Assembly (NCBI RefSeq): GCF_003573545.1
Contig: NZ_QWET01000003.1
Span: 1 to 64,000 of the forward strand
DNA from: Mariniphaga sediminis
GTDB lineage: Bacteria; Bacteroidota; Bacteroidia; Bacteroidales; Prolixibacteraceae
Direction: 5' to 3'
Length of the DNA: 64,000 nt
This document shows positions 44,495 through 53,032 of the stretch, in pieces (position 1 is the first letter of the stretch; each line of letters starts with the position of its first letter). The position numbers and the translations under genes were made by a program. A model generated the notes under the pieces. It saw only the letters and a list, made by a program, of their open reading frames with translations, did no database searches and was not told where the DNA came from.

Positions 44495-46931
44495 AATTAC
44501 TTATCAACTAACAATAAATCCAGCCCCTTTATCATCAAAACCACCAAAAGATGATAAAATAATTGGCAAGATTGTCAACAACCTAAATGTCACCACCGGA
44601 TTAACAATTAACCACTTCTCCAAAATCGTAAGACAACCTTTCGGTTATACTTGGTCTGGTGGTCTATTCCATGGAAACATCAACAATGAAAATTGGTATC
44701 TACAACAAATTTTTGGTCTTGATTTCGATAAAGGGGAAATAACTATTGAGGAAGTTTTTCAACGACTAAACGAATTCGGGATAACACCACAGGTTTGGTA
44801 CACTTCCTTTTCGGACTCTCCTTCATTACGAAAATTTAGGGTGGTATTATTTACTGATATGCCAGCGAATAATCAATTACAACATTCTTATATCGCCAAA
44901 GGTCTTTTGACATTATTCCCTGAAGCAGACCAAAAATGTAAAAATCGTGGTAGGTGGTACTTTGGTGGTAAAGAATCTTTTATTATTCATACTGATCCAA
45001 TCCCTTTACAAAAACTAGTTGATGCACTTGGAATCACAATGACTTCTGAAGATGGTGGAAGAACCAGAAAAATTACACCGGAATTATTTAAAAATTCCAG
45101 CAACCATAAAAATGGTAAAAACTGGTCATTTCTATATGATTATAATACAAATACCCAGATTTCACCAAAAAATAAAAAATACAAATATGAAGGGGGTCAA
45201 TTAGAAAAGATTGATTGGTGTGTAGCTAGGAAAAAGGTTAAAATACTTGATGACTTCCTTAAAGGTAAATGGTTGAATCATGATTTACTTTGGGGACTAG
45301 CAACAAACTTGATTTATATAAATGGTGGTAGGAAACTATTCAAAGAAACAATGCAGAAATACAATGAATTGGGACTAACACAATACACTCAGAACAATTT
45401 CAATATTCATAGCTATTTAAATGTCCCCAAATATCCACCACTCCCGCTTTATGAGTTTTCTCCTTATAAAGAAGACCATGAACACTATGATATAATCTCA
45501 GCTACCAAAGATATTAGGGGTGAAGTTATAATTACACAACCCATTAATATGATAAAACTATCTGATGCAGAAGCTCTACTAAAAGAAAAATTTGAGTTTT
45601 TAATGAAACATGCTGAAAAGGGTAAGATTTACATTTTTATACTACCAACGGCAATTGGAAAAACTCGATCATTATTATTCTTAGAAGGAGTAATCATAAG
45701 TGTACCTACAAATGATTTAAAAAATGAGATAAGTGATACGATGAAAGTAAAACATATAACTTCCCCAGATCCGGTAGAGTTTGAAGATGAATCATTAAAT
45801 CGTACTCTAAGACACTATTATTCAATCGGTCTGCCGAAAAAAGCTACAGCAATACTATATAAGGTGATTGAGCAGGGTATTGGAAGATATTCTCAGAAGG
45901 ACATAGATTCAGCACAAAATTATATTGACCAACTTAGTGCATGTAAATATTCCACAGAAACGATACTTACAACACATTCAAGAGCATTACATACAGAATA
46001 TTCCCATGACACAATTGTTTATGATGAAGATCCCTTGAATCAAATTCTCGATATTAAACAGATTCAGATTTCCGATTTGCATAAATTAAAGATACAATCA
46101 GGAGAAATATTTAAAAGTGATTTAGACCCAGTTATCGAGAAACTCGAAAAATCTATTCCTACCGAGATTAATAACACACCAACATTGATTGATATCGAAA
46201 TAGATGAACTAGTGAAGCAAGTTTCAACATTTCAATTTGAAAGTAATATTTTCGAATTCTTTCATAGCTCCTTTTTCGTGAAAGATAAACTTGACCATAA
46301 CATTATTCATTATGTGGTGAAGAAAGAATTACCAAAGGACAAAAAGGTTATAGTAATGTCGGCGACAGCACCCTCATTTATATATAAAAAGTTGTATGGG
46401 GACAAGGTTGAAATTATTGACCTAACCGATGTCGAGCAACAAGGAAAAATAATCCAATACACAAATAAATCCTGTTCCAGAAATGGATTGAATAGATATG
46501 TTGATTCAATCAGTAAGCAGGTTGGAGACAAACCTGTAATAACGTTTATGTCATATGGTCATCATTTTAAGAATCCTGTAAAAGAAATGTATTTTGGGAA
46601 TTGCTCAGGATATAATGGAATGAGTGGTAAAGATCTGGCTGTTGTTGGCACGCCTCACAGGAACAATGTAGAATATCTGTTAACAGCGAAGGTTCTTGGT
46701 GTTGATTATAAAACAACTGATACTACAATGAGTTATCAAAACATTGAGTACAACGGCTTTAAATTCAAGTTTAATTGTTTCGACCATGAAGAATTACGCA
46801 ATATTCAGTTGGCACTAATACAAAGTGATTTAATTCAAGCCGTTGGTCGTGCGAGAACTTTACGAACAGATGCACAGGTCGATTTGTATTCAAATTTTCC
46901 TTTACGGATTTCCGATGAATTTCGGTACTAG
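44478..46931 (+). CDS. primase-helicase replication protein, probably cut short by an in-frame TAG
   Basis: 817 residues. The N-terminal part looks like an archaeo-eukaryotic primase: the metal-binding DXD at residues 82-84 (FGLDFDKG), then RKFRVVLFTD. The C-terminal part has SF2-helicase motifs: Walker A-like PTAIGKT (390-396), DED (516-518), SAT (628-630) and QAVGRAR (787-793). This fits an autonomous replication initiator of the island. After the TAG stop at 46929 the same frame stays open for 42 more codons (ending TGA at 47060) with protein-like sequence (VFLISNEKQVVSFIKLIELY, DIWETIPTDEFAAIHFNKVF). The present stop therefore looks secondary. All listed helicase motifs lie before it. Confidence 0.75.
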   Translation: MEHKNEITYQLTINPAPLSSKPPKDDKIIGKIVNNLNVTTGLTINHFSKIVRQPFGYTWSGGLFHGNINNENWYLQQIFGLDFDKGEITIEEVFQRLNEFGITPQVWYTSFSDSPSLRKFRVVLFTDMPANNQLQHSYIAKGLLTLFPEADQKCKNRGRWYFGGKESFIIHTDPIPLQKLVDALGITMTSEDGGRTRKITPELFKNSSNHKNGKNWSFLYDYNTNTQISPKNKKYKYEGGQLEKIDWCVARKKVKILDDFLKGKWLNHDLLWGLATNLIYINGGRKLFKETMQKYNELGLTQYTQNNFNIHSYLNVPKYPPLPLYEFSPYKEDHEHYDIISATKDIRGEVIITQPINMIKLSDAEALLKEKFEFLMKHAEKGKIYIFILPTAIGKTRSLLFLEGVIISVPTNDLKNEISDTMKVKHITSPDPVEFEDESLNRTLRHYYSIGLPKKATAILYKVIEQGIGRYSQKDIDSAQNYIDQLSACKYSTETILTTHSRALHTEYSHDTIVYDEDPLNQILDIKQIQISDLHKLKIQSGEIFKSDLDPVIEKLEKSIPTEINNTPTLIDIEIDELVKQVSTFQFESNIFEFFHSSFFVKDKLDHNIIHYVVKKELPKDKKVIVMSATAPSFIYKKLYGDKVEIIDLTDVEQQGKIIQYTNKSCSRNGLNRYVDSISKQVGDKPVITFMSYGHHFKNPVKEMYFGNCSGYNGMSGKDLAVVGTPHRNNVEYLLTAKVLGVDYKTTDTTMSYQNIEYNGFKFKFNCFDHEELRNIQLALIQSDLIQAVGRARTLRTDAQVDLYSNFPLRISDEFRY

Positions 46932-47345
46932 GTATTTTTGATATCAAATGAAAAACAGGTGGTGTCTTTTATAAAGTTAATTGAATTATATAGTTGGGAT
47001 ATTTGGGAGACAATACCAACTGATGAATTTGCTGCAATCCATTTTAACAAAGTTTTCTGATTGGGTAGTGAGAAATCCCTTCAGATTGGCAACCTTTAAA
47101 ATTACACTACCGGATTTGCTCTGGTAAGGTATTTTCATGTACGTTTAAGAATATAATTTATCGTATTTTGTATCTATTGGCTTTCTTTAAATTTCATCAC
47201 TTTTTTTTGGGTTCCCGTGTACAGGAACGAGAATATGAGATAAAATTTACTTTCCAAAATTTACCCCAAGAAACTATCCCATTCGATAATTTCTAGCAAT
47301 TTTTTACATTTTATCAATTTATGCTATAATTAGGACTTATTAGAA

Positions 47346-47366
47346 GTTCCTGTAATACCAATGAAA
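47346..47366. repeat. island palindrome family A, copy 2 (half-degenerate)
   Basis: The left arm TTCCTGTAAT is intact and the right arm is reduced to ATGAA. About 15 of 21 positions agree with the consensus. It lies 45 bases, centre to centre, from copy 3. Confidence 0.45.
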
Positions 47367-47390
47367 TGGGGAATTTTAAAGAATATTCTA

Positions 47391-47411
47391 CATCCTGTAA
47401 TTTACATGAAG
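47391..47411. repeat. island palindrome family A, copy 3
   Basis: Arms CATCCTGTAA and TTACATGAAG around a central T. It is identical at 20 of 21 positions to the reverse complement of copy 6 at 63609, 16 kb away. Confidence 0.75.
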
Positions 47412-47437
47412 CAGAAAAAAATCAATAAATTTTAAAA

Positions 47438-47464
47438 ATGTAATTCACTTGTTTTGAATTACAG
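47438..47464. repeat. island palindrome family B, copy 1
   Basis: ATGTAATTCA and TGAATTACAG flank seven bases. It lies 40 bases before the ATG at 47505, a suitable place for an operator of that gene. The same arms recur at 48153 and 48272. Confidence 0.65.
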
Positions 47465-47504
47465 AATATTTTTCTTTACTTTGTTCTGTAAAAATAATGA
47501 TTTC

Positions 47505-48137
47505 ATGGAATTTATTGAATTTATATTAGCCAGTCTAACTAGTGCAGGGGTAGTTAAATCATTAATGCTACTACTATTAGAAGCTGAAGATTTAATGACA
47601 AATGAATATGTAAAAGAACAGATGGAACATTATATGAAATATCAAAAAGATGTAAGAGATAAAGACAAGGCACGCGAATTTGTGTCATGGGCTTTTAACG
47701 ACAACTTTAGTGCGCAGACATTGAATCGAAATATATCCTTATACCAATTTCAACTTGAGGTAGTAAGGAATAATATTTTAGATTTCTATTTTAAAACAAT
47801 TGATAAGCTTTCAGAGGAAAAGAATGATATCAATATGGCTTGTGATGTGGATAGTACCCTTAGTGATTTTGTCATTCAACTGATGCGGATAAGAATGGTC
47901 GTGCAGCCAGAAATTCGAATCTCAAATGGTGTACATCCTGTCAGCAAGATAAAATATCTATATGTGAAGTCATACTGGTTAAGTGATAATGGTAAGAAGG
48001 TACGAAAGTTTACTAAGCTAATTGGTAAGACAGAAGATTATAAGCTTGGGATTAAAGATCCTCAAGCGTTGGAAGATGGTTTGAATCTTATTCAACCGGT
48101 GATGTATGAACATTATAAGGAATTGTACATAGATTAA
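47505..48137 (+). CDS. hypothetical island protein
   Basis: 210 residues from ATG 47505; a TTG at 47454 would lie inside the family-B palindrome, so the later ATG is preferred. It is a mostly helical, soluble protein with acidic and hydrophobic heptads (EFILASLTSAGVVKSLMLLL, then LMTNEYVKEQMEHYMKYQ). The C-terminal half has a short basic beta segment (KIKYLYVKSYWLSDNGKKVRK). No family is recognised. Its gene is flanked by family-B palindromes on both sides, so it could be their regulator or under their control. It precedes the ParB-methyltransferase gene in the same direction. Confidence 0.6.
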   Translation: MEFIEFILASLTSAGVVKSLMLLLLEAEDLMTNEYVKEQMEHYMKYQKDVRDKDKAREFVSWAFNDNFSAQTLNRNISLYQFQLEVVRNNILDFYFKTIDKLSEEKNDINMACDVDSTLSDFVIQLMRIRMVVQPEIRISNGVHPVSKIKYLYVKSYWLSDNGKKVRKFTKLIGKTEDYKLGIKDPQALEDGLNLIQPVMYEHYKELYID

Positions 48138-48152
48138 ATTTTTTTGCAAAAC

Positions 48153-48179
48153 ATGTAAGTCATTTAATGTGATTTACAT
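48153..48179. repeat. island palindrome family B, copy 2
   Basis: ATGTAAGTCA and TGATTTACAT flank seven bases, 16 bases after the stop of the 47505 gene. Confidence 0.65.
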
Positions 48180-48215
48180 TTCATATAAACAACTAAAACA
48201 TAAAAATTAGTGAAC

Positions 48216-48264
48216 AGCGAGGGTGAGAAATCATCTTCGCTAGAGAGCTGCGTTCTCTTTTTTT
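48216..48264 (+). ncRNA. GAAA-tetraloop hairpin plus terminator (attenuator or small RNA)
   Basis: An 11-bp stem (AGCGAGGGTGA with TCATCTTCGCT, two G-U pairs) is closed by the stable tetraloop GAAA at 48227-48230. A second hairpin (AGAGA/TCTCT, 48242-48258) follows immediately and ends in seven Ts. The pair looks like the 3' end of a structured RNA or a leader attenuator ahead of the ParB-methyltransferase gene, and lies between two family-B palindromes. Confidence 0.6.
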
Positions 48265-48271
48265 GAAAAAT

Positions 48272-48298
48272 ATGTAAGTCATTAAAATAGAATTACAA
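48272..48298. repeat. island palindrome family B, copy 3
   Basis: ATGTAAGTCA and AGAATTACAA flank seven bases, 25 bases before the ATG at 48324. The position suits an operator for the methyltransferase gene. Confidence 0.65.
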
Positions 48299-48323
48299 TT
48301 AATTAATTTTAAAATTTTACACA

Positions 48324-50018
48324 ATGGAAAGTAAAAAAACAAACAAAAAAGAAACTTCAAATGAAGTAGTTAATGAATCAGTAAATGGTTCAAGTGTTGA
48401 ACTATACAATGGGTTGGACAAATCCAATCCAATGGCGAATGTTGAAGATATGAAACCCTTTCAATCTATCTTCAAAGTTTATGAGACTAAGGATCTTTCC
48501 ATTCTCAAGTTGACAATTAAGTTAAAGGGATTACTGGAACCCATTGATGTTGTAATGCGTGGGGGAGAACCTAAAATTATCAATGGCATTAGTAGATACT
48601 TCGCTTGCAGGGAACTAGGGTGGAAAAAATTGCCGGTTAAGATTCACGAATTATCTGATGATGAAATAAACGAGCAGTTCGTATTTAAAAATTACAAGAC
48701 GAGGCGGTCAATAATGGAACTCTTGAAACAAGCTCTTGTCATCCTTGGTGTACTCGGATTGAGTCAAGGTAAGGTACGTGAAAGAATTGGTGATATAGAG
48801 ATGGGTGATGACGAATTTTCACTTGTAGGTAAAGATAGGTTTCAAATTGCTTGTGATATTATTGGTGCTGACATTAAAGCTTCTTCATTGAGAAGGTTGA
48901 TTGCGGTTAAACAATTTGTGGATAATGGTGATGACGAAATTAAAGGTCTGCAATTGCTAGAGAAATTGGATTCTGGCGAAATGAAAATTCATAATGCTTG
49001 GAATACAATGAATAATTATATCTTATTCAAGAAGCAAGAAGGTTCAAATGAATTGACAGAATCATTGGATTATGTACGTGGAAAAAACTTTGAACTACAC
49101 AATAAATCCTGTGAAAACCTTGCAGCTGTTCCCGATAATAGTGTGCCATTGGCAATCCATTCAGGACCATATTTCCAACAACGTAATTATTTGAAAAAGG
49201 GGAATGATGAACCACCGGAGCATGGATTGGAAAGAACCCCTGAAGAATTTATCGAAAAAGAGGTTGAGATATATGATCAGGTTTATAAAAAGTTAACCGA
49301 TTCAGGAAGTTTGTTTGTCAACATTTCAGATAGCTATGATAAAGGTGTTGACTGTCTGATACCGGAACGGTTAATTCTTAAAATGGTAGAACATGGGTGG
49401 TATGTCAATCAGAAATGGTATTGGGTTAAGGAAAATCCAAAACCGCAACACAATATCAAAAGATTAATGCCGAATGTCGAGGTGCTGATACATTTTGTAA
49501 AAGATCCTAAAAAATTCTATTTCAGAGATTTTATTAATTGGAAAGAAGGTAATTATGAAACAAAACGAACTTCAAAAGATTCGGGAATAGGTAAAGAAAG
49601 GAAAGACCATGGTTGGACTTTGGTCAAACCCATTGAAAGGTTTCGTAGTTTCTTAGACGAGCAACACGTTAAAAATGTAATTGAAGCCAATGGTTTCCGT
49701 TGGGATGAACTCAAGGAAATAGATCCCAATTTTCGTCATCTTGCTCCTTTCCCTTATTACATCACACTCCTTCCAATATTAATGTGTAGTAAAATCGGTG
49801 ATACTGTCCTTGATATTTTTTCAGGAACGGGGACAACTGCCGCTGTTGCTTTACAATTGGGACGTAAAGCAATCGGATTTGATATCGACAAAGTCAGTCA
49901 TGAATTTGCAGTCAAACGACTTAATATGGTGGAACAGAACCTACCTGAATTGAATGAGATTCAAAAACTTGAAAAAGAATTTCTCGAAGAATCGAACGGT
50001 GATGTTCAGGCTGCATAA
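48324..50018 (+). CDS. ParB-domain / DNA methyltransferase fusion
   Basis: 564 residues. Residues about 45-110 form a ParB/Srx-like domain (LKGLLEPIDVVMRGGEPKII, NGISRYFACRELGWKKLPV). Residues about 250-525 form a beta-class amino-methyltransferase: motif IV is SGPYF at 280-284, where (D/N/S)PPY is usual, and the AdoMet-binding motif I is DIFSGTGTTAAVA at 497-509. Such fusions are frequent in phages and islands and may protect element DNA or mark it for partition. The Gly in place of the first catalytic Pro could lower or change activity. A possible attenuator and two family-B sites lie upstream. Confidence 0.85.
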   Translation: MESKKTNKKETSNEVVNESVNGSSVELYNGLDKSNPMANVEDMKPFQSIFKVYETKDLSILKLTIKLKGLLEPIDVVMRGGEPKIINGISRYFACRELGWKKLPVKIHELSDDEINEQFVFKNYKTRRSIMELLKQALVILGVLGLSQGKVRERIGDIEMGDDEFSLVGKDRFQIACDIIGADIKASSLRRLIAVKQFVDNGDDEIKGLQLLEKLDSGEMKIHNAWNTMNNYILFKKQEGSNELTESLDYVRGKNFELHNKSCENLAAVPDNSVPLAIHSGPYFQQRNYLKKGNDEPPEHGLERTPEEFIEKEVEIYDQVYKKLTDSGSLFVNISDSYDKGVDCLIPERLILKMVEHGWYVNQKWYWVKENPKPQHNIKRLMPNVEVLIHFVKDPKKFYFRDFINWKEGNYETKRTSKDSGIGKERKDHGWTLVKPIERFRSFLDEQHVKNVIEANGFRWDELKEIDPNFRHLAPFPYYITLLPILMCSKIGDTVLDIFSGTGTTAAVALQLGRKAIGFDIDKVSHEFAVKRLNMVEQNLPELNEIQKLEKEFLEESNGDVQAA

Positions 50019-50116
50019 TAGAATAGGTCGAGGTAGATCTTAATTGACAAAGGGAAGTGGTTACAACCACTCTCCCTTTACACTAAAAACCAATGATTAT
50101 TTAAAAACAAAAGATT

Positions 50117-50509
50117 ATGAAAACTATAAAATTCACAAACAAAAATTTGGAAAGTATATTATCAGAAAATTGTATTTTCCGGACGACAGATGGTAGAAAT
50201 CATGCCGTATTCCATGCTGAAAGTGGTTCAGCTACTGAAAACATTATAACAGCGTTAAATAAAAACGGCATTACCTTTTATTTTGAAAACTATTTGGACG
50301 AATATGAGGAAATTGATGAAGACAATGGAGAAACAAAAACAGTTGAAGGAGAACAGGTTAAGTTCTCGAAGTTTGTTATAAGAATAGACGACTTGAAGGA
50401 TGTATGCATAGACCTGTTTATCGAATTAAAATTAAAGGAGAAGATAAGTAAAAAGGTTTGGCAGGGTCTTGTTGAAAACAACAAAATTAATGACGTGTTC
50501 TTTAGTTGA
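50117..50509 (+). CDS. hypothetical acidic island protein
   Basis: 130 residues, acidic, mixed alpha/beta, with an N-terminal segment FTNKNLESILSENCIFRTTDGRNHAVFHAE and an acidic loop EEIDEDNGETKT. No family is recognised. Small acidic proteins next to methyltransferases on islands are sometimes anti-restriction or DNA-mimic proteins, but nothing here proves that. It follows the ParB-methyltransferase by 98 bases and is closed by two terminators. Confidence 0.6.
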   Translation: MKTIKFTNKNLESILSENCIFRTTDGRNHAVFHAESGSATENIITALNKNGITFYFENYLDEYEEIDEDNGETKTVEGEQVKFSKFVIRIDDLKDVCIDLFIELKLKEKISKKVWQGLVENNKINDVFFS

Positions 50510-50547
50510 ATCCCATTTGTAATAGTCTTAAATTAATTCTGAAAGAG

Positions 50548-50582
50548 ATCCTGATATAAATAGTTATCGGGATTTTCTTTTT
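50548..50582 (+). terminator. intrinsic terminator after 50117 gene
   Basis: ATCCTGATA pairs with TATCGGGAT (one G-U) around an 8-base loop and is followed by TTTTCTTTTT. Confidence 0.7.
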
Positions 50583-50637
50583 ATAAAAACAGACAGACAT
50601 GAAGATTGAACAAAAATCTCATGTCATTTATATTTAA

Positions 50638-50673
50638 AAAGAAGGTGATCCAATATAAAGACACCTTCTTTCA
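50638..50673. terminator. second, bidirectional-looking terminator
   Basis: AAAGAAGGTG pairs perfectly with CACCTTCTTT, with an A-rich left flank and T-rich right arm. It insulates the 48324-50509 genes from those starting at 50789. Confidence 0.65.
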
Positions 50674-50788
50674 AATGAAAATAATAATTACCGGACATCA
50701 CCGAGTATATCAATAAATATCAACCATTTTAATAATGCTCCGACATAATTTAATTAAATTTATTGCAGCTAACTGATAAACTCAAACG

Positions 50789-51706
50789 ATGTATAAAGTA
50801 AACATTACTGACAAGTCGCTAACCAAACTGACCCCTACTAATTTTTCGGTACACAACCTTTTAGAAAGGTATGATATTCAAGAATGGATTGAGAAGACAC
50901 CTGAAATATTAGGGGAAGAACTTTTAATAATTGCAAAAGAATTACCAACGCCGTCCGGCAGCCGGTTGGATCTTCTTGCAATTGATAAACATGCACGACT
51001 TGTTGTCATCGAGTTAAAGCGTGATGATTCAGGGAGAGATGTCGATTGGCAAGCAATCAAATACACTTCATACTGTTCAAATTATCTAGTGGATGAAATT
51101 ATAAATCATTTTGCGGTTTATTTGAAATCAGATGAAGATGATGCTCGTGATAGAATAGACGATTTTATTGATGAAGAACTAGATATACTAAATCATTCCC
51201 AACGAATAATTTTAGTTTCCAAAGAATTTCATTCTGACGTGATATCATCTGTTTTATGGCTTAGGGATTATGGAATTGATATCGAATGTCTTCGTCTTGT
51301 TCCTTTTGTCGATGAAAATAATGATCTATTTGTACATCCTGACAAAATTATTCCGTTACCTGAAGCTAAGGATTATATCGTTAAAAAAGAGAGAAAACAG
51401 AAGGAAATAAAGAAAGCACAGGGTTCATTTGACCGAGGTACAGTTATTGAAAATGTAACGATTTCTCTTAAACGTGGATTATTCCGCCTTGACAGATATG
51501 ACACCACCACAATAATCGTGTTTAATCTTGATGAAGAAAGAGAAGAAACAGCAAAACCAATACTTCGTGAAATCAACAATGAATTAGATCTTGGCGTGCC
51601 CCTATTAAATTCAATGGGGAATAATAAAAATACGAGAACACTTGGGAAAGATATTATTGCGGAAATAAAAGCTCAGCAAAAAGAATATAAGTCAGATTCA
51701 CAGTAA
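50789..51706 (+). CDS. PD-(D/E)XK nuclease-like protein (NucS/DUF91-like)
   Basis: 305 residues. A PD-(D/E)XK core is visible: Asp61 in SGSRLDLLAID, then Glu75-Leu-Lys77 in LVVIELKRDD and a helix DWQAIKYTSY. This resembles the endonuclease NucS / DUF91 family and related restriction-like proteins. The C-terminal part (about 220-300) is a separate small domain with a positively charged linker (KKERKQKEIKKAQG). Probably a DNA-cleaving or DNA-end-processing island protein; the target is unknown. It opens a group of three genes in the same direction. Confidence 0.75.
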   Translation: MYKVNITDKSLTKLTPTNFSVHNLLERYDIQEWIEKTPEILGEELLIIAKELPTPSGSRLDLLAIDKHARLVVIELKRDDSGRDVDWQAIKYTSYCSNYLVDEIINHFAVYLKSDEDDARDRIDDFIDEELDILNHSQRIILVSKEFHSDVISSVLWLRDYGIDIECLRLVPFVDENNDLFVHPDKIIPLPEAKDYIVKKERKQKEIKKAQGSFDRGTVIENVTISLKRGLFRLDRYDTTTIIVFNLDEEREETAKPILREINNELDLGVPLLNSMGNNKNTRTLGKDIIAEIKAQQKEYKSDSQ

Positions 51707-51724
51707 GATTAAGTGGTTAATACA

Positions 51725-51745
51725 CTTCCTGTAAATTAAACGAAG
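51725..51745. repeat. island palindrome family A, copy 4
   Basis: CTTCCTGTAA-A-TTAAACGAAG; 18 of 21 positions agree with the consensus. It ends 10 bases before the ATG at 51756 and starts 18 bases after the preceding stop. Confidence 0.6.
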
Positions 51746-51755
51746 TCATAATTCA

Positions 51756-52361
51756 ATGGATAAGTACAGATTAAAAGAAGTTTTAAATAGTAGTTTTCTT
51801 AGTTCCCTGAATATTACTGCCAATGATAATTTCCACTTGAATGCCTTAAAGTCAGCCAAATTTGTCTCAACGGTAGGTCATTCCTTATTTAATGAATTCT
51901 ATAAAAATACTGATTACACTCTGAATGTGATACCCGTAGATGATCAAGGAAATAAGTTACCCGGTGAATGGTTATTAGACGTAGCAATAACACAAAACGT
52001 ACATGGATTTAGAAAGAAAATTATTCTTGCTGTTGAATCAGAGAGTAGCACTTCCATTAAAGCATTCAATGATGATTTTGCCAAACTTGTTCATATTCGT
52101 GCAGATAATTACATTTATTTAAATGGACTTGATCAGAAAACAGAAAAAGGAAAACAAGATTATACAGATCGTAGATTATTGTATGCAAAAAATCTTCTAT
52201 CAACAGGGAGTTACCCCTCTTTTTATTTGGGATTTTGGGCATCACCTAAAAAAATTAAGGGATATAAATCTATTTGGGCTGCTATTCTCGATGGTGAATT
52301 TTCGCATTTGAAAAAAGTTGAACTGTACAAATATCAAAATGGTGATTTCATAAAAGTGTAA
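51756..52361 (+). CDS. hypothetical protein, possible nuclease-fold
   Basis: 201 residues with no confidently recognised family. The segment GEWLLDVAITQNVHGFRKKIILAVESESS (two strands with Asp and a later ESE) is suggestive of a degenerate PD-(D/E)XK core. The gene is separated by only three bases from the next one, and the two together lie between family-A copies 4 and 5, as if they were a two-gene cargo unit. Confidence 0.55.
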   Translation: MDKYRLKEVLNSSFLSSLNITANDNFHLNALKSAKFVSTVGHSLFNEFYKNTDYTLNVIPVDDQGNKLPGEWLLDVAITQNVHGFRKKIILAVESESSTSIKAFNDDFAKLVHIRADNYIYLNGLDQKTEKGKQDYTDRRLLYAKNLLSTGSYPSFYLGFWASPKKIKGYKSIWAAILDGEFSHLKKVELYKYQNGDFIKV

Positions 52362-52364
52362 ATA

Positions 52365-52967
52365 ATGAATAAAATAGATAGAATAATGGCATTGGGGAAT
52401 TTGCTTCAATATTATTATACAGATTTGATATACATAAATAATTTCCAAAAATACAAAGCTGGCCAATTGAAGACAGAAGATTACTTGCAGAAATCAGATG
52501 GTTCTTTTAAATCTTTTATAAATGAATTTCGTGTTGCAAGGAATATTGAAAAAGGTAAAACGGATGAATTACTTAAAATGGCTATGATATATACCAGCGA
52601 AGGAGAAGGAATATACGTTGATGATTTTGCAGAATTCTTAAATGAGATTGGTATTACCCATGGAAAAACAATGACTTCTCTGGCTTCAAAAGTTTTGTTC
52701 TTAAATAACCCATGGAATATATTGCCAATTGACAACTTAGTAAAAAGAGCTGTAAATCTAAGAGAAAACAAGTATGAGTCTTATAAAGTAAAGTTTAATG
52801 AGTATAAGAGAAATCATATGTTGGAAATTAACGAAAGCTTGGCTTCCGTTGAAAAACATCTAAATATTATTGAAGCACCATTCATGGGAAAACTACCAGA
52901 TATTCAAACAATCCGATTTAATCGTTTTCTCGATAAAATACTTTGGACAATTGGTAAAAAGAAGTAA
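52365..52967 (+). CDS. hypothetical protein, partner of 51756 gene
   Basis: 200 residues, mainly helical, not recognised. The phrase LASKVLFLNNPWNILPIDNLVKRAV is faintly like the helix-hairpin-helix region of DNA glycosylase-type proteins, too weak to name. It starts three bases after the preceding stop, so the two are one transcript and probably act together. The family-A palindrome copy 5 starts five bases after its stop. Confidence 0.55.
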   Translation: MNKIDRIMALGNLLQYYYTDLIYINNFQKYKAGQLKTEDYLQKSDGSFKSFINEFRVARNIEKGKTDELLKMAMIYTSEGEGIYVDDFAEFLNEIGITHGKTMTSLASKVLFLNNPWNILPIDNLVKRAVNLRENKYESYKVKFNEYKRNHMLEINESLASVEKHLNIIEAPFMGKLPDIQTIRFNRFLDKILWTIGKKK

Positions 52968-52971
52968 AAAT

Positions 52972-52993
52972 CTTCATGTAGTATTACAGGAAA
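52972..52993. repeat. island palindrome family A, copy 5 (one extra spacer base)
   Basis: CTTCATGTA and TACAGGAAA around GTAT. It has the arms of copy 6 with one additional central base, five bases after the stop of the 52365 gene. Confidence 0.55.
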
Positions 52994-53032
52994 ATAGCTT
53001 TTGCTCGCAGTTTAGTAAGAAGTTGCAGCAGC

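Larger units (their letters stand above)
46932..47504. other. gap with three palindromes between the replication gene and the next gene
   Basis: The first 129 bases are the in-frame continuation of the replication gene. After that no ORF is supported. It contains a GTTCCCGT/ACAGGAAC dyad (47211-47228), two family-A copies and one family-B copy, so it looks like a dense control region. Confidence 0.5.

Noticed and set aside
47211-47228. GTTCCCGT/ACAGGAAC dyad as a seventh family-A copy
   Set aside because: The spacing is three bases shorter than family A and one arm base differs; kept as a separate weak dyad.
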